Notes: generated by a model from the letters alone, not told the origin. A DNA stretch of 64,000 bases from Brenneria sp. hezel4-2-4 (GCF_013155275.1 NZ_JABJXS010000006.1:164798-228797), one strand, 5' to 3'. Shown: positions 40,825 to 53,375, counted from the first letter of the stretch. Numbers and translations are program-made.

Positions 40825-42105
40825 TCAGACAATATAATCCGCCAGTTCCTGCTCTTGTTTACAGAGGCGGCGCCAGTCGGCAATCGGCATGCGAATCGTT
40901 AAACCGATATGCCCGTCCTCTTCAATCCATTCTTTTTCTATTGCCTGAAGCTGGTAAAAACGGCTGCGCAAACGTCCGGCCTGCGGAGGAAGACTCAATG
41001 AATATTGTGCGATTTCCCCAGATAGCCGCTCGGTCAACGCTTGAAATAGCAACGGAATACCTTCACCGGTTTGAGCTGAAAGCCAGATTCTGACCGGTAA
41101 ATTTTCTTCGTTGCGATCGATACGCGGTATGAAATCTTCCAGCATATCAATCTTGTTCATTACTAACAGCGTAGGAATCTCATCGGCTTCGATTTCTGCC
41201 AATACCGTATCTACCGCATCAATATTCTCGTCAAGACGAGGATCGGCGGCGTCCACAACATGCAATAACAGAGAAGCCTGACGCGTTTCCTGTAACGTAG
41301 CCTTAAACGCAGCCACCAAATCGTGCGGCAACTGCCGGATAAAACCTACGGTATCCGCCAACACCGTATCACCGACATCATCCACCTCAATACGGCGCAA
41401 TGTGGGATCCAGCGTGGCAAATAACTGATCGGCCGCATACACGCCTGCCGATGTTATCTTATTAAACAGCGTGGATTTGCCGGCATTGGTATAACCCACC
41501 AGCGAAACCGTCGGCACATCAGCGCGAACGCGCGCCCTGCGCCCTTGTTCGCGCTGTTTTTCCACCCGTTCGAGACGGGACAAAATCTGGCTGATGCGGT
41601 TACGCAGCAGACGGCGGTCGGTTTCCAACTGGGTTTCCCCGGGGCCACGCAAACCGATGCCCCCTTTTTGCCGCTCAAGGTGCGTCCAGCCGCGAACCAG
41701 CCGAGTGGCAAGATGACGCAGCTGCGCCAGCTCTACCTGTAACTTCCCTTCGTGGGTACGCGCACGCTGGGCAAAAATATCCAGAATCAACCCGGTGCGA
41801 TCGATAACGCGACACTCGCATAAGCGCTCAAGATTACGTTCCTGAGCCGGTGTCAAAGCATGATCGAACAACACCACAAAAGCGTTGGTATCTTTTACCG
41901 CCTGAGCAATTTCCTCGGCTTTGCCTTCGCCAACAAAATACTTGGGGTGAGGCGCCTTACGGCTGCCGGTAATTACCTGCAATGACTCAACGCCGGCAGA
42001 AGAAACCAGAGACTCAAACTCCAGCAGGTCTTCCGTATCTTTATCTTGCGAGAAGTAAATATGAACTAGTATGGCTCGTTCACCAGCTTCATAACGGTCA
42101 AACAA
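40825..42105 (-). CDS. hflX: HflX, ribosome-rescue GTPase
   Basis: A 426-residue GTPase that splits stalled or hibernating 70S ribosomes. The N-terminal HflX domain is followed by the G domain: G1 [12 protein letters not shown]3 [11 protein letters not shown]4 NKID. Short direct repeats overlap its stop codon (TCAGACAATAT at 40807 and 40825). Confidence 0.96.
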   Translation of the reverse strand: MFDRYEAGERAILVHIYFSQDKDTEDLLEFESLVSSAGVESLQVITGSRKAPHPKYFVGEGKAEEIAQAVKDTNAFVVLFDHALTPAQERNLERLCECRVIDRTGLILDIFAQRARTHEGKLQVELAQLRHLATRLVRGWTHLERQKGGIGLRGPGETQLETDRRLLRNRISQILSRLERVEKQREQGRRARVRADVPTVSLVGYTNAGKSTLFNKITSAGVYAADQLFATLDPTLRRIEVDDVGDTVLADTVGFIRQLPHDLVAAFKATLQETRQASLLLHVVDAADPRLDENIDAVDTVLAEIEADEIPTLLVMNKIDMLEDFIPRIDRNEENLPVRIWLSAQTGEGIPLLFQALTERLSGEIAQYSLSLPPQAGRLRSRFYQLQAIEKEWIEEDGHIGLTIRMPIADWRRLCKQEQELADYIV

Positions 42106-42197
42106 GCGAGTAACCTCTCAAACGATCAAAAAGCACCAGAGCGGAGGAAACAGGCGATGTATTCCGGCCCTCCGCCATGGTGAATTGACAATACGCT

Positions 42198-42506
<309 letters not shown>

Positions 42507-42594
42507 TTATTTGTTTGTTGTTTGTAACAAAGAACCCTATGGCTCTAAAAAATTTGTGCGCTGAGACCTAGCCAATTGTACACAATCACCCAAC

Positions 42595-43536
42595 CTATGC
42601 ACTAACAACCTGTATTACCTTGTCCAGTGCTTCTTTTGGCTTTTCACTATCCAGCCAGCAAACATCATCCCAACCGCGCAACCAGGTCATCTGTCGCTTG
42701 GCAAGCTGCCTCGTCGCACAAACTCCCCGATAAACCATTTCATCATAATCAATTTCACCGGATAAATATGACCACATCTGGCGATAACCGACACAACGAA
42801 TGGAAGGCAAATCCCTGTGCAAGTCATTGCGGGCAAACAGCGCCCGGGCCTCCGCCTCAAAACCTGCCGCCAACATCTGATGAAAACGCAGTTCAATACG
42901 CTGATGCAACAACTCACGCGTCGCCGGGGCGATGGCGAACTGCTGAACCTTATACGGCAACGCTTCACCGGACATTTTTGTCAGTTCAGTTAAAGTGTTA
43001 CCTGAAACGAAAAAAACTTCCAGTGCCCGAGAAAGTCTCTGCGGATCATTTGGATGAATCCGAGCCGCGGCAACCGGATCTATCTCACATAAGTGACGAT
43101 GCATGGCTCCCCAACCGACGTCTTTCGCCTGTTCTTCTATACGCTGCCGCACCACGGCGTCGGCAGAAGGCAATGGCGACAATCCTTCAAGCAGGGCCTT
43201 AAAGTAAAGCATGGTGCCCCCCACCAGCAGGGGGATACGCCCGGCGGCGCTGATTTCCGCCATTTCCCGCAACGCATCGCGGCGAAAATCAGCCGCGGAA
43301 TACGATTCCGCCGGGTCGAGAATATCGATCAGGCGGTGCGGCGCCTGAGCCAACTCTTCCGCCCCCGGTTTCGCGGTCCCGATATCCATTCCCTTGTAGA
43401 TGAGGGCTGAATCAACACTAATCAACTCTACGGGTAAATGTTGGCGCAACGCCATTGCCAGCGCCGTTTTACCCGATGCCGTCGGCCCCATAATAAAAAT
43501 GGCCGGGGGAAGCGACGCCTTTTCAAAATCACTCAT
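42595..43536 (-). CDS. miaA: tRNA dimethylallyltransferase MiaA
   Basis: Adds dimethylallyl to A37 of tRNAs reading UNN codons, the first step to ms2i6A. It has 313 residues. The P-loop [11 protein letters not shown] and the [20 protein letters not shown] and [15 protein letters not shown] motifs are present. It overlaps the mutL stop by 8 bp, indicating coupling; hfq follows after 100 bp. Confidence 0.97.
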   Translation of the reverse strand: MSDFEKASLPPAIFIMGPTASGKTALAMALRQHLPVELISVDSALIYKGMDIGTAKPGAEELAQAPHRLIDILDPAESYSAADFRRDALREMAEISAAGRIPLLVGGTMLYFKALLEGLSPLPSADAVVRQRIEEQAKDVGWGAMHRHLCEIDPVAAARIHPNDPQRLSRALEVFFVSGNTLTELTKMSGEALPYKVQQFAIAPATRELLHQRIELRFHQMLAAGFEAEARALFARNDLHRDLPSIRCVGYRQMWSYLSGEIDYDEMVYRGVCATRQLAKRQMTWLRGWDDVCWLDSEKPKEALDKVIQVVSA

Positions 43537-45460
43537 GCTTCAAAGCCCTGATGGCGCTATTGATGTCCATCATATATAAAAGTTCGGGCGGCGGAGCCTT
43601 TACCAACTGAGGGCAAAGCCGCTCGACATCCGTCAAAAGTTGTATCGCCTGGGAATGGCTCCAGCTTTGCTGCTCGCTCTTCAACCGGGTCGCCAGCCAC
43701 CCGGCCAGAGCGTCCGGTTCCGTGGTTTGAGAATCGGCCAGATAGCCTAACAGTTCAGAGATCAAGTTTTGTAAATTTTGTTGGCGCAATGGTAAAGGTA
43801 CGGCGCGTAACGTGGCGCGTTGTGACTCAACCACAATATCAATACCAAAAAGCGCCAACAGGGTCTGATATTCTGCCACTACCGCCCTCTCTGATTTATT
43901 CAGCGTCAGGCGCTGAGGAATCAATAACGGCTGTGGGCGCAGCCCGCTTTCGGGCGGCGTCAACTGCACCTGCTTCAGGAAACGTTCCGCGACCGGCAAA
44001 GACAGTAACGCTAATCCCTTATGGTATTCCAGCAAAGCATAACAAGGCGGATAAACGGTAAGCACGCGGCCAAATCCCGCGGCGTTGCTTTCGAGCGGAG
44101 AGGCGATGGACGCGCGTATTTTTTCACCTTGCGTATCCGCTATCGGCGCCGTTTTATCAGGCTGCGGCGCCGCTCCGGCGTCGGAACGGGGTTGCGCCGG
44201 CGCGGCAACCGGCTGGCGGGATGACGACTCACTGACATCTTCGGCTTGCAGCAGTTTTCGGTACAGTTCGCCTTGTTTCTTCTGATAGGCAGGCGCCGTG
44301 GGATAATGGGGTTCACGGGCCTTACCCGCATGACCGGCAGATTTTTCCGCCGCTGTGGATGTCGGCTGGGCAAAATGGTTTTCACCGGCGGCGGTGCGAT
44401 TTTCCTGTCGCCAATGAATTGGCTGCTCCGTTCCCGGTTCAGAGAGGGCGAGCGCAGGCGCAGAGGTCTGCTGTAGTACCGTCATCACCGCCTGATAAAT
44501 AAAATCATGCACCAGCCGAGCCTGATGAAACCGGACTTCGTGTTTGGCCGGATGCACGTTGACATCCACCTGGTGGGGATCGATTTCCAGATACAGCACA
44601 TAGGCCGGTTGCCGATCGTCGCTAAGCCGATCCTGATACGCCTGCCGGATAGCATGGTTGATTAACCGATCGCGCATCATCCGTTGGTTCACATAGCAGT
44701 ACTGCATCTCGGGCAGTGGTTTCTCCCCGGCGGGATCGGCCACCCAGCCATGAATGGTCAAATCGTCATGCTGCCACGACACCGCCAGCGCTTGCTGTAA
44801 AAACACGCTGCCGCAGATGCTGCCGAGGCGTCGCTCATGCTGCGACGGATCGGTTACAGGCCGGTACTGCCGGATCAACTTCCCGTTGTGGTGCAACGTG
44901 ATGGCGACATCAAACCGCGCCAGCGCAATTCGGCGAACGACCTCATCGATATGGGTGAACTCGGTTTTCTCCGTACGCATAAATTTGCGGCGGGCCGGCG
45001 TATTGTAAAACAGATCCAGCACTTCCAGCGTGGTGCCGACCGGGTGAGCGGCCGGCTTGACCGTTACCGACATATCGCGCCCTTCGGCATAGGCCTGCCA
45101 GGCTTCGGACTGCTGGGCGGTACGCGAGGTTAGCGTCAGACGGGAAACCGAACTGATGCTGGCCAGCGCCTCGCCGCGAAATCCCATACTAACGATGGCT
45201 TCCAGATCGTCGAGCGTGGCAATCTTGCTGGTCGCATGACGCGCCAACGCCAGCGTCAGTTCATCTTTGCCGATGCCCGCGCCATTGTCGCGGATACGAA
45301 TCAGCTTAGCGCCGCCGCGTTCTATGTCGATCTCAATACGCGTCGCGCCGGCATCCAGACTGTTTTCCACCAGTTCTTTGACCACGGAAGCAGGACGCTC
45401 CACCACTTCCCCGGCCGCAATCTGATTGGCCAATTGCGGCGGCAGAACCTGAATCGGCAT
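43529..45460 (-). CDS. mutL: DNA mismatch repair protein MutL
   Basis: GHKL ATPase linking MutS to MutH and UvrD. It has 643 residues, longer than E. coli (615), with the extra length in the non-conserved linker (about 335-450), which is rich in Ala/Pro/Gln/Ser. N-terminal ATPase motifs: [34 protein letters not shown]. The C-terminal dimerisation domain ends in [11 protein letters not shown]. No metal-endonuclease DQHA-type motif is visible, as expected in a MutH-containing lineage. Confidence 0.97.
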   Translation of the reverse strand: MPIQVLPPQLANQIAAGEVVERPASVVKELVENSLDAGATRIEIDIERGGAKLIRIRDNGAGIGKDELTLALARHATSKIATLDDLEAIVSMGFRGEALASISSVSRLTLTSRTAQQSEAWQAYAEGRDMSVTVKPAAHPVGTTLEVLDLFYNTPARRKFMRTEKTEFTHIDEVVRRIALARFDVAITLHHNGKLIRQYRPVTDPSQHERRLGSICGSVFLQQALAVSWQHDDLTIHGWVADPAGEKPLPEMQYCYVNQRMMRDRLINHAIRQAYQDRLSDDRQPAYVLYLEIDPHQVDVNVHPAKHEVRFHQARLVHDFIYQAVMTVLQQTSAPALALSEPGTEQPIHWRQENRTAAGENHFAQPTSTAAEKSAGHAGKAREPHYPTAPAYQKKQGELYRKLLQAEDVSESSSRQPVAAPAQPRSDAGAAPQPDKTAPIADTQGEKIRASIASPLESNAAGFGRVLTVYPPCYALLEYHKGLALLSLPVAERFLKQVQLTPPESGLRPQPLLIPQRLTLNKSERAVVAEYQTLLALFGIDIVVESQRATLRAVPLPLRQQNLQNLISELLGYLADSQTTEPDALAGWLATRLKSEQQSWSHSQAIQLLTDVERLCPQLVKAPPPELLYMMDINSAIRALKHE

Positions 45461-45511
45461 GGCGTTTCCCTCTTACATTATCCGGATGAAAAATCAGCGT
45501 AAAACATCAGC

Positions 45512-47200
45512 TCATGCGGACGGAATAATCAACGTCTGGCCCAGTTGTACGTTGCCCGAGTTCATCGCATTGACCTGCTGGATCTCTTTCATGCTGACAC
45601 CATAACGAGCGGCAATCGCACTCAGGCTATCGCCCCGCACCACTTTATGCTTCACGGGCGCGGCTTTTTTCGCGCTGGCCGTCAAAACCGGCGACGGCGA
45701 TTTGGCGCCTGCCGCCGGGATGGTTAAACGTTGCCCGATCCAAACGATATCCTTGTTCAGCTTATTCAGTTCGCGGATCGATGCCATGCTCACGCCGTAG
45801 CGCGTTGCGATAGCTGACAGCGTTTCGCCGCGCACCACGGTATGGCGGGTGGTTGCGGTGCTATTACTCCCGCTTTTCTTTTCAGTCGCGGCGCCGGTCG
45901 CGCTTTTATTCGTCGCTGACGACTGAACCGAGCGACTTTCCGGCTTTGGGACAGATTGCAGCGGGTGCGTCTGGAAATAACTTCTCAGCCCCTGATAAAT
46001 CGCGTTGGCGATTTTCTCCTGATAATCATTGCTGCCCAGCAACCGCTCTTCCGCCGCGTTACTGATAAACCCGGTTTCAACCAGCAATGAAGGAATATCG
46101 GGCGAACGCAACACGCCCAGACTGGCGTGCTCCGGACGGCGCTTATGCAGTCCGCCGACGCGCTGAAGCTCTTGCAATACCTTGGTGGCGACGTCATAAC
46201 CGACGCGCTGCGAGTGCCCGAATTGCAGATCCAGCACCGCCTGGCTCAGATAGGGATCGGCATTGTTGTTTGCCAATAAATCGCCGGCGCCGCCCAACAG
46301 TTCGGATTGTTTCTCATGCTGTTCCAGCCAGGTCGCCATTTCGCTGTTTGCCCGGCGATTGGACAACACCCATACCGACGCCCCGGTCGCGCTACGATTC
46401 GGCGCGGCGTCCGCATGAATTGAGACCAGAATATTGGCGCCCTGTTTACGCGCGACATCCGAGCGCCCCATCACCGAGATAAAATAATCACCGTCGCGGG
46501 TCAACACCGGCTTAAAGGCAGGGTCGCGATTCAGCAACGCCTGCAACTTACGTGAAATCGCAATGGTGACGTTTTTCTCGCGCAGCCCATTCTGGCCGAT
46601 GGCGCCGGGATCCTGTCCGCCGTGTCCGGCATCAATGGCCACCACCACGCGTTCACTGTTCCCCGTCGCCCGCGCGGGCGTTCGGGCTGAGGCGTTGCTA
46701 TTCACCACGACCGTCGGTTTATTATTAAACGGATTCTTCTTCGGCTCGCTCGTCGCCGGCCGCGGCTGACTGGGCGCCGCCGGCGCGCTTTTCTGCGCCA
46801 CCGCTCTGGGTTTATCGCCGCTGACCGTAAAGACCACGCTATACCCCGAGCCGGTCTTCTGCGTGACCGCCCGCGTCCTGGCGGGCTGCGTCAAATCCAG
46901 CACCAAACGTATGCTTTGCGCATCCTGCGCATTGCTGGTGCGAATGCGCTTAATCAGATTTTGCCCGCTGAAATCCAGCGGCAGTCCTTGAATCAGCGCC
47001 GTCTGGCGAATATCAATCACTACCCGCTCAGGATTATTGAGCGGGAAGAATGCATAGATAGGCTGCTCGCTAAAAGTCAGGCTGACCGTTGCCTGAGCGG
47101 CGGCATTATCCACTTTAATATCAGACAGATTGGCCGCCCAACCGGTTCCCGCCAGCATCAGCCAGACGCAGGCGAACAGCGTGAGAATGCGATTCATCAT
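45512..47200 (-). CDS. amiB: N-acetylmuramoyl-L-alanine amidase AmiB
   Basis: Septal peptidoglycan amidase activated by EnvC in E. coli. It has 562 residues, clearly longer than E. coli AmiB (445). The order is signal peptide (to about 22), AMIN domain (about 25-130), Pro/Ser linker, zinc amidase_3 domain (about 185-410, with [17 protein letters not shown] and the [11 protein letters not shown] catalytic Glu), then two C-terminal LysM domains ([19 protein letters not shown] and [18 protein letters not shown]). Its ATG overlaps the tsaE stop (ATGA). Confidence 0.95.
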   Translation of the reverse strand: MMNRILTLFACVWLMLAGTGWAANLSDIKVDNAAAQATVSLTFSEQPIYAFFPLNNPERVVIDIRQTALIQGLPLDFSGQNLIKRIRTSNAQDAQSIRLVLDLTQPARTRAVTQKTGSGYSVVFTVSGDKPRAVAQKSAPAAPSQPRPATSEPKKNPFNNKPTVVVNSNASARTPARATGNSERVVVAIDAGHGGQDPGAIGQNGLREKNVTIAISRKLQALLNRDPAFKPVLTRDGDYFISVMGRSDVARKQGANILVSIHADAAPNRSATGASVWVLSNRRANSEMATWLEQHEKQSELLGGAGDLLANNNADPYLSQAVLDLQFGHSQRVGYDVATKVLQELQRVGGLHKRRPEHASLGVLRSPDIPSLLVETGFISNAAEERLLGSNDYQEKIANAIYQGLRSYFQTHPLQSVPKPESRSVQSSATNKSATGAATEKKSGSNSTATTRHTVVRGETLSAIATRYGVSMASIRELNKLNKDIVWIGQRLTIPAAGAKSPSPVLTASAKKAAPVKHKVVRGDSLSAIAARYGVSMKEIQQVNAMNSGNVQLGQTLIIPSA

Positions 47201-47676
47201 GGCGTTGTCCCTGTCCGCTCGGCCAGCCGTTGCAGAATGGCCTCTCCCTGCGCCGATACGGCTGAGAGGTCCGCCTGCCGCCCTTGTTCCCGATAGCGCA
47301 AATGCAGTTCAAGATCGGCTGAAGGCAATACGCCCGCCCCCTGCTGGGGCCATTCAATCAGGCAGATAGCATCCTGAACCAGATAATCACGAATACCCAT
47401 AAATTCCAGCTCTTCCGGATCGGCAAGGCGATAAAGATCGAAATGATATACCGCCAGCGGCGATAACGCATAAGGTTCGACTAAGGTATACGTCGGGCTT
47501 TTCACATTTCCCTGATGACCCAACGCCTGCACAAAACCACGGCTGAACGTCGTTTTTCCGGCGCCGAGATCGCCATATAAATGCACAACGCAGGCAGATT
47601 CACAGACTTTAGCCAACGCGGCGCCTAATGCGAGGGTTGCTGCCTCATCCGGCAGAGAGAACGCAATTTTTTTCAT
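47197..47676 (-). CDS. tsaE: TsaE, t6A tRNA modification ATPase
   Basis: ATPase of the TsaBDE complex that makes N6-threonylcarbamoyladenosine at A37. It has 159 residues from [18 protein letters not shown]; this ATG overlaps the nnr stop in an ATGA, which favours it over an upstream in-frame start. P-loop [16 protein letters not shown] and [12 protein letters not shown] are intact. It is coupled at both ends to nnr and amiB. Confidence 0.95.
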   Translation of the reverse strand: MKKIAFSLPDEAATLALGAALAKVCESACVVHLYGDLGAGKTTFSRGFVQALGHQGNVKSPTYTLVEPYALSPLAVYHFDLYRLADPEELEFMGIRDYLVQDAICLIEWPQQGAGVLPSADLELHLRYREQGRQADLSAVSAQGEAILQRLAERTGTTP

Positions 47677-49199
47677 TCTGTCTTTTCTACGGGTATCCAT
47701 TCGGGATTGACATACTGAGACAACACCGGCATCAAATCGGTTGCCAGCATACCTCGGGTTCCTCGCTGTACCGCCAACTGGTCAGCCGCCGCACCGTGTA
47801 TCACACACCCCGCACAGGCGGCATCATACAGCGAGAGCTTCTGCGCCAGCAAACCGCCGATAATTCCCGACAACACATCTCCCATGCCGCCGGTCGCCAT
47901 ACCGGGGTTTCCCACATCCGCAATCGCCAATTGGCCCTGTTCATCGGCAATCACCGTACCTGCGCCTTTTAATACCACGATGCCGCCATAGCGTTTTACC
48001 AGTTTTTGAGCCGCAAGTAAGCGATCGCTTTCAATTTCAGACACACGGCAATTCAATAAACGGGCCGCCTCTCCGGGATGCGGGGTTAACACGCGATTTT
48101 GCCGTTTATGCGGATTGATTGCCAGCAGGTTAAGCGCATCAGCATCCCATAACATGGGTTTGTTACAATTTTCTGCTAATCGCAGCGCATTTTTCCCCCA
48201 TTCATCCTGCCCCAGTCCCGGCCCAATCACCACGACATCCGCCCATTCCAGCCCGTGTCGTAAGCTCTCCCCCGTCAGTTCCTGCACCATCAGTTCAGGG
48301 CGCGCCGTCAGCAACGCCGCCAGGTATTGTTTGTGAGTAAGCACTCGCACCAAGCCGGCCCCGCTGCGCAGAGCGGCCTCTCCCGCCATAAACATCGCGC
48401 CGCCCATGCCGTAATTACCGCCGACAATCAGCAATCGGCCGTTATCGCCTTTGTGCGCGCCCGGACGCCGGGGTTTTAACCATTCGCTCAACAACGTGCC
48501 TGATAGCCGCCGGATCGGCGCAGTTTTTCTGCTTATCCACGCAGATAACCCTAACGCATTATAGTGTAGCCGCCCTACGCAATCGCGGGCGTTTCCCGTC
48601 AACAATCCCGGCTTCAGGGCGATAAACGTCACCGTGTGCGCCGCACGAATAGCCTCGCCCGCACATCCCCCGGTTTCCGCGTTTAATCCGGAAGGAATAT
48701 CCAGCGCGACGACCGGGGCGGAATGAACGTTTGCCTGAGTAATTAACCTGTCATAGGGCGAACGCGGCGCGGCGGTCAGGCCGGTGCCCAGCAATCCGTC
48801 AATAATCAGATCGACGCTTTCCGGCCATACTTCGTCAGCGTCATGAACATCCCCGCCCTGAGCCAGCCACGCCTGACGCGCGGCCTGCGCTTCCTCGGGC
48901 AAAGGGCGTTGCCCGGTACAGACGATCACATGCGGCGTGATCCCCGCGGCCAGCGCCAGCGAGGCGACCACGTAACCGTCACCGCCGTTATTTCCGTGTC
49001 CGGCGAGAATCAACCAGTGCCGGGCAGAAGGATAATAACGACGCGCGACCTGAAAAGCCGCCTCTCCCGCACGCTGCATTAATGTATTCAATGATACTCC
49101 GGCTTCGCCGGCCGCGGCGGCTTCTTCAGCGCGCACCCATTCGGCCCGGAAAACTGAATGTGGTAAAGCGTCTGTTCGATACCTTTTTTGCTCAGACAT
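47673..49199 (-). CDS. nnr: Bifunctional NAD(P)HX epimerase/dehydratase Nnr
   Basis: Repairs hydrated NAD(P)H. It has 508 residues. The N-terminal YjeF_N epimerase domain (about 20-220, [31 protein letters not shown]) is fused to a C-terminal ribokinase-like dehydratase (about 235-500, [13 protein letters not shown] and [21 protein letters not shown]). It is the first gene of the leftward series and is divergent from queG. Confidence 0.96.
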   Translation of the reverse strand: MSEQKRYRTDALPHSVFRAEWVRAEEAAAAGEAGVSLNTLMQRAGEAAFQVARRYYPSARHWLILAGHGNNGGDGYVVASLALAAGITPHVIVCTGQRPLPEEAQAARQAWLAQGGDVHDADEVWPESVDLIIDGLLGTGLTAAPRSPYDRLITQANVHSAPVVALDIPSGLNAETGGCAGEAIRAAHTVTFIALKPGLLTGNARDCVGRLHYNALGLSAWISRKTAPIRRLSGTLLSEWLKPRRPGAHKGDNGRLLIVGGNYGMGGAMFMAGEAALRSGAGLVRVLTHKQYLAALLTARPELMVQELTGESLRHGLEWADVVVIGPGLGQDEWGKNALRLAENCNKPMLWDADALNLLAINPHKRQNRVLTPHPGEAARLLNCRVSEIESDRLLAAQKLVKRYGGIVVLKGAGTVIADEQGQLAIADVGNPGMATGGMGDVLSGIIGGLLAQKLSLYDAACAGCVIHGAAADQLAVQRGTRGMLATDLMPVLSQYVNPEWIPVEKTE

Positions 49200-49367
49200 C
49201 GCTTCCCCCTTAGGGTTTTACTGGATGCTTCCAACTTAGCAAGCAACCGGAGCAACTACCAGACTTAGCGCCGGCCTCACGCGGGATGTTGTCAAATCAG
49301 CAGAACGGCGATGGATAAAAAGGAATGTGGTAAAATAAACGCGTCTTTATTCCTTTTACGGTTCGTC

Positions 49368-50507
49368 ATGACATACCCCTACGATCTCAGTGAATTAGCA
49401 CAACTTATCAAGCAATGGGGTCAAGATCTGGGCTTCCAGCAGGTGGGGATTTGCGACACCGACTTGTCTGCTGAAGAAGTAAAATTACAGGCCTGGCTGG
49501 ATAAGCAATATCACGGCGAAATGGAATGGATGGCGCGTCACGGCATGCTGCGGGCGCGTCCGCATGAACTTCTTCCCGGTACGCTGCGGGTGATCAGCGT
49601 GCGCATGAATTATCTCCCGGCTAAAGCGGCGTTCGCCAGTACATTGAAAAACCCTCAGTTGGGGTATGTCAGCCGCTATGCGCTGGGTCGCGATTACCAC
49701 AAATTGCTGCGCCAGCGTCTGAAAAAGCTCGGCGAGCAGATTCAGCAGTATTGCGGGGAGCTGAACTTCCGTCCGTTCGTCGACTCCGCGCCGATTATGG
49801 AACGCCCGCTGGCGGCTAAAGCCGGGCTTGGATGGGTTGGTAAACACTCACTTTTATTAAACAGGGAATCAGGCTCCTGGTTCTTTCTCGGCGAATTGCT
49901 GATTGACTTGCCGTTGCCTGTCGACCAACCGCAGGAAGAGCAGTGCGGCCGCTGCGTCGCCTGCATGACCACCTGCCCTACCGGGGCGATTGTCGCGCCC
50001 TATACCGTGGATGCCCGGCGCTGTATTTCCTACCTGACGATCGAACTGGAAGGCCCGATCCCGGAACAATTTCGCCCGCTGATGGGCAATCGCATATACG
50101 GTTGCGATGACTGCCAGTTAATTTGCCCGTGGAACCGTTTTTCGCAGTTGACCGACGAAGCGGATTTCAGCCCGCGGGCCGCGCTGCATACCCCGGAATT
50201 ACTGGATTTGTTCAGTTGGAATGAGGAAAAATTCCTGCGCATTACCGAAGGTTCGGCTATTCGGCGTATCGGCCATATTCGATGGCTGCGGAATATTGCC
50301 GTGGCATTGGGCAATGCGCCTTATCTGGATCGGATCGTCCTGACGCTGCAAAGCCGGCTCGGGGAGAGCGAGCTTTTGGATGAACATATCCTTTGGGCCA
50401 TTCAGCAGCAGTTGATGCGCCGTGCATCACAGGAAATTGAGGTGCAATCATCTCAGAAAAAAAGACTGGTTCGTGCGGTAGAGAAAGGCTTGCCGCGCGA
50501 TGCATAA
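49368..50507 (+). CDS. queG: Epoxyqueuosine reductase QueG
   Basis: Final step of queuosine synthesis in tRNA; a cobalamin and iron-sulfur enzyme. ATG 49368 (MTYPYDLSELAQLIKQWG) gives 379 residues, as in E. coli; an in-frame start 19 codons upstream is rejected. Two 4Fe-4S motifs (CGRCVACMTTCPTGAIV and YGCDDCQLICPWN) are visible. It is divergent from nnr, as in E. coli. Confidence 0.97.
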   Translation: MTYPYDLSELAQLIKQWGQDLGFQQVGICDTDLSAEEVKLQAWLDKQYHGEMEWMARHGMLRARPHELLPGTLRVISVRMNYLPAKAAFASTLKNPQLGYVSRYALGRDYHKLLRQRLKKLGEQIQQYCGELNFRPFVDSAPIMERPLAAKAGLGWVGKHSLLLNRESGSWFFLGELLIDLPLPVDQPQEEQCGRCVACMTTCPTGAIVAPYTVDARRCISYLTIELEGPIPEQFRPLMGNRIYGCDDCQLICPWNRFSQLTDEADFSPRAALHTPELLDLFSWNEEKFLRITEGSAIRRIGHIRWLRNIAVALGNAPYLDRIVLTLQSRLGESELLDEHILWAIQQQLMRRASQEIEVQSSQKKRLVRAVEKGLPRDA

Positions 50508-50939
50508 GCCATCAGACGTGATGTATCAATTTGTCGCCCAGCCTGTGCATAAATATAAAAAGTCTTTGACAATCAACTGCCACAAAAAGTACAAGCGATC
50601 GTGATAACGTTTTATAAGTAATTTTTATCTATAAATATCAATGCAATAGAAAATGAAGCGTTGTCCGCCGGATAAGCGCGCGAATGCAGAACCCACCGGC
50701 AACCTGTGGATAAGTCTGTTCAAAAAAATATGATTTTTTATGTGGATTAATGAAAAAAGAGTAGTAACCGATGAAAAAAATAACCACAAAAGCAAATACA
50801 GCGAGGGGTCTAAGCATTAACAGTTGAACGCTTCGATTAAAACAATTTCCCTGCCTGATGCGAAGAGTGGACGGCATTATGAATTTGTTATCGTCCTTTG
50901 GCAAGCCCTGCATCACATTTTTTAGCAACCCAGAACGGC

Positions 50940-50970
50940 AAAAAACCCATTCAGCATCGCTCAATGGGTT
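50940..50970 (-). terminator. Intrinsic terminator, ahpF side
   Basis: On the minus strand AACCCATT, an 11-base loop and AATGGGTT are followed by six T residues. It is about 113 bp beyond the ahpF stop. Confidence 0.65.
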
Positions 50971-50998
50971 GGTACGGAAAAGTCTGATTATTCGGAAG

Positions 50999-51030
50999 AT
51001 ACGGCGGGAATATCTTATCCCGCCGTATTT
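50999..51030. terminator. GC-rich stem-loop downstream of ahpF
   Basis: Perfect 11-bp arms (50999-51009 with 51018-51028). Only TTT or TCTT follows, so termination is less certain than at 50940. Confidence 0.5.
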
Positions 51031-51082
51031 GGATATGACGGTGAAAAACCCTACCGGCGGTACTCCGCCGCCAGGGTCGAAC

Positions 51083-52651
51083 TCATGCGGTCGGCTGAGT
51101 TCTGATCAGATAATCAAACGCGCTCAGTGAAGCTTTCGCGCCTTCCCCGGTGGCAATGATGATCTGTTTGTACGGCACCGTGGTGCAGTCGCCGGCGGCA
51201 AATACGCCTTTGACGCTGGTTTCGCACTTGGCGTCAATTTCAATTTCACCGATCCGGTTTCTGGCTACCGTGCCTTCCAGCCAGTGGGTATTCGGCAACA
51301 GACCGATCTGGACGAAGATCCCTTCCAGCGGCAACTCGTGCTGCGTATCGCTGACGCGATCCTTGTAGCTCAACCCGGTCACTTTCTGGCCGTCGCCCTT
51401 CACTTCCGTGGTCTGCGCGTTCAGAATGATATCGACATTCGGCAGGCTGCGTACTTTCTCCTGCAATACCGAGTCCGCCTTCAATTCTGGCGCAAACTCA
51501 AGCAGAGTCACATGTTTCACCACACCGGCTAAATCAATGGCCGCTTCCACACCGGAGTTGCCGCCGCCAATCACCGCCACATGCTTGCCTTTGAACAGCG
51601 GGCCGTCACAGTGCGGGCAGTAGGTGACGCCGCGCGTACGGTACTGATCTTCACCGGGCACGTTCATGTTTCTCCAGCGTGCGCCGGTGGCGATAATCAC
51701 GCTACGTGATTTGAGCGTGGCGCCGGATACCGTAATGACCTGGTGCGGCTTGCCCGGTTCGCTGGCCGGGATCAGCGCTTCCGCGCTCTGCGCGTCGATA
51801 ACGTCTACGTCGTAGTCGTCAACGTGGCTCTTCAACGCGGTCGCCAGTTTGGCGCCTTCGGTTTTCGGCACGGAAATGTAGTTTTCGATGTCCACGGTAT
51901 CCAGTACCTGGCCGCCGAAACGCTCGCCCATCAATCCGGTGCGAATCCCCTTGCGCGCTGAATATACCGCCGCCGCCGCGCCTGCCGGGCCGCTGCCGAT
52001 AATCAACACATCATATACGTCGCGCTGGTTCAGTTTCTCAACCTGTTTGGCGCCAGCGCCGGTATCAATCCTGGTGACGATCTCGCCGAGAGTCATGCGG
52101 CCCTGGCTGAAATGTTCGCCGTTAAGGAATATGGTCGGCACGCCCATGACGTTACGACTTTGGATCTCGTCCTGAAACACGCCGCCGTCAATCGCGGTGT
52201 GGCTAATGTTCGGGTTCAGAACGGCCATTAAATTCAGCGCCTGCACCACATCCGGACAGTTGTGGCAGGACAGCGAGTAATAGGTTTCAAACTGGAACTT
52301 ACCATCAAGATGGCGAATTTGATCGAGTAATTCTTTCGCTTCTTTCGACGGATGACCGCCCACCTGCAACAGCGCCAGAATCAGCGAGGTAAACTCGTGA
52401 CCCATCGGTGCGCCGGCAAAACGCGGGCCGCTTTGAGAACCTGGGTTGGTTATCAGGAATGAGGGTTTACGCACTGCCAGGTCATTGTTTTCAACAAAGC
52501 TAACCTGTTCGGATAACCCAGCGATCTCGGTCAGTAACTCTCTTACTTCAGACGATTTAGCTGATTCATCCAGAGTCGCAATCAACTCAACAGGTTTGGT
52601 TAATTTTTCCAGATAGGCTTTTAACTGGACTTTCATTGTATTGTCGAGCAT
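51083..52651 (-). CDS. ahpF: Alkyl hydroperoxide reductase subunit F
   Basis: NADH-dependent flavoprotein that re-reduces AhpC. It has 522 residues. The N-terminal thioredoxin-like domain has the CHNC pair ([13 protein letters not shown]). The FAD site [17 protein letters not shown] and the second redox pair CPHC ([13 protein letters not shown]) lie in the thioredoxin-reductase-like domain. It lies 72 bp downstream of ahpC on the same strand. Confidence 0.98.
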   Translation of the reverse strand: MLDNTMKVQLKAYLEKLTKPVELIATLDESAKSSEVRELLTEIAGLSEQVSFVENNDLAVRKPSFLITNPGSQSGPRFAGAPMGHEFTSLILALLQVGGHPSKEAKELLDQIRHLDGKFQFETYYSLSCHNCPDVVQALNLMAVLNPNISHTAIDGGVFQDEIQSRNVMGVPTIFLNGEHFSQGRMTLGEIVTRIDTGAGAKQVEKLNQRDVYDVLIIGSGPAGAAAAVYSARKGIRTGLMGERFGGQVLDTVDIENYISVPKTEGAKLATALKSHVDDYDVDVIDAQSAEALIPASEPGKPHQVITVSGATLKSRSVIIATGARWRNMNVPGEDQYRTRGVTYCPHCDGPLFKGKHVAVIGGGNSGVEAAIDLAGVVKHVTLLEFAPELKADSVLQEKVRSLPNVDIILNAQTTEVKGDGQKVTGLSYKDRVSDTQHELPLEGIFVQIGLLPNTHWLEGTVARNRIGEIEIDAKCETSVKGVFAAGDCTTVPYKQIIIATGEGAKASLSAFDYLIRTQPTA

Positions 52652-52723
52652 CGGTAATCCTTAGTGCAAAAAATCGGGTGCCTGGCACCCGATATAAACA
52701 TCACTATCTCAGCGGGGCCGGAC

Positions 52724-53287
52724 TTAGATTTTACCGACCAGATCCAGAGACGGCGCCAGCGTCGCTTCACCTTCTTTCCATTTGGCCGGGCAAACTTCAC
52801 CGGGGTGAGCGGCAACATACTGAGCGGCTTTCACCTTACGCAGCAGGTCGGATGCATCGCGGCCGATGCCTTCGGCAGTGATTTCCACCGCCTGAATGAT
52901 GCCCTGCGGGTCAACGATGAACGTTCCGCGGTCAGCCAGACCTTCCGCTTCACGCAGGTTGTCAAAGTTACGGGTCAGTTGGCCGGTCGGGTCGCCAATC
53001 ATGGTGTATTTGATTTTGGCGATGGTTTCAGAACTGCTGTGCCACGCTTTGTGCGTAAAGTGGGTGTCGGTGGAAACAGAGTAGATCTCCACGCCACGCG
53101 CCTGGAATTCGTCATAGTAGTCAGCCACATCGCCCAGTTCGGTCGGGCAGACAAACGTAAAGTCAGCTGGATAAAAGAAGAACACGCTCCATTTGCCTTC
53201 AATGTCCTTTTCGGTCACTTCGATGAATTTACCGTCTTTAAAGGCCATGTTTTTGAATGGTTTAACTTGGGTATTGATTACTGACAT
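52724..53287 (-). CDS. ahpC: Alkyl hydroperoxide reductase subunit C (peroxiredoxin)
   Basis: Two-cysteine peroxiredoxin reducing peroxides. ATG 53287 ([13 protein letters not shown]) gives 187 residues, as in E. coli, with AGGAT seven bases upstream; the longer in-frame start is rejected. The peroxidatic Cys is in DFTFVCPTE and the resolving Cys in [10 protein letters not shown]. It is probably under OxyR control as in E. coli, though I could not fix the site beyond a 15-bp inverted repeat at 53361-53375. Confidence 0.98.
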   Translation of the reverse strand: MSVINTQVKPFKNMAFKDGKFIEVTEKDIEGKWSVFFFYPADFTFVCPTELGDVADYYDEFQARGVEIYSVSTDTHFTHKAWHSSSETIAKIKYTMIGDPTGQLTRNFDNLREAEGLADRGTFIVDPQGIIQAVEITAEGIGRDASDLLRKVKAAQYVAAHPGEVCPAKWKEGEATLAPSLDLVGKI

Positions 53288-53360
53288 CACTTTATCCTCA
53301 TATGTGTTGGCTTGGGGAATAAGGTATAGAAGTGTGACCTTGATCACCAATCTGTTGTCT

Positions 53361-53375
53361 TTATCGAATCGATAA
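53361..53375. promoter_or_regulatory. Inverted repeat upstream of ahpC
   Basis: TTATCGA-A-TCGATAA, a perfect 7-bp palindrome 74 bp upstream of the ahpC start. OxyR binds in this region in E. coli, but the full four-part OxyR pattern is not evident, so the assignment is tentative. Confidence 0.3.

Larger units (their letters stand above)
50508..51082. other. 575-bp gap between queG and ahpF
   Basis: No convincing gene. E. coli has glycine tRNA genes near queG, but none is visible here. The right half carries two stem-loops that probably end the ahpCF transcript. A 108-codon minus-strand ORF (50638-50964) lacks a good start site. Confidence 0.5.

Noticed and set aside
39666..41093. 475-codon plus-strand ORF
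   Set aside because: It is antisense to hflK and the 3' end of hflX, both clearly real genes.
50508..50900. tRNA-Gly cluster expected near queG
   Set aside because: No cloverleaf-like sequence or TTCGA(A/N)TC T-loop with paired acceptor arms was found.
50638..50964. 108-codon minus-strand ORF with one hydrophobic segment
   Set aside because: No Shine-Dalgarno at either ATG tested, and it overlaps the likely ahpF terminator region; a 59-codon membrane peptide from 50817 cannot be excluded but is unsupported.
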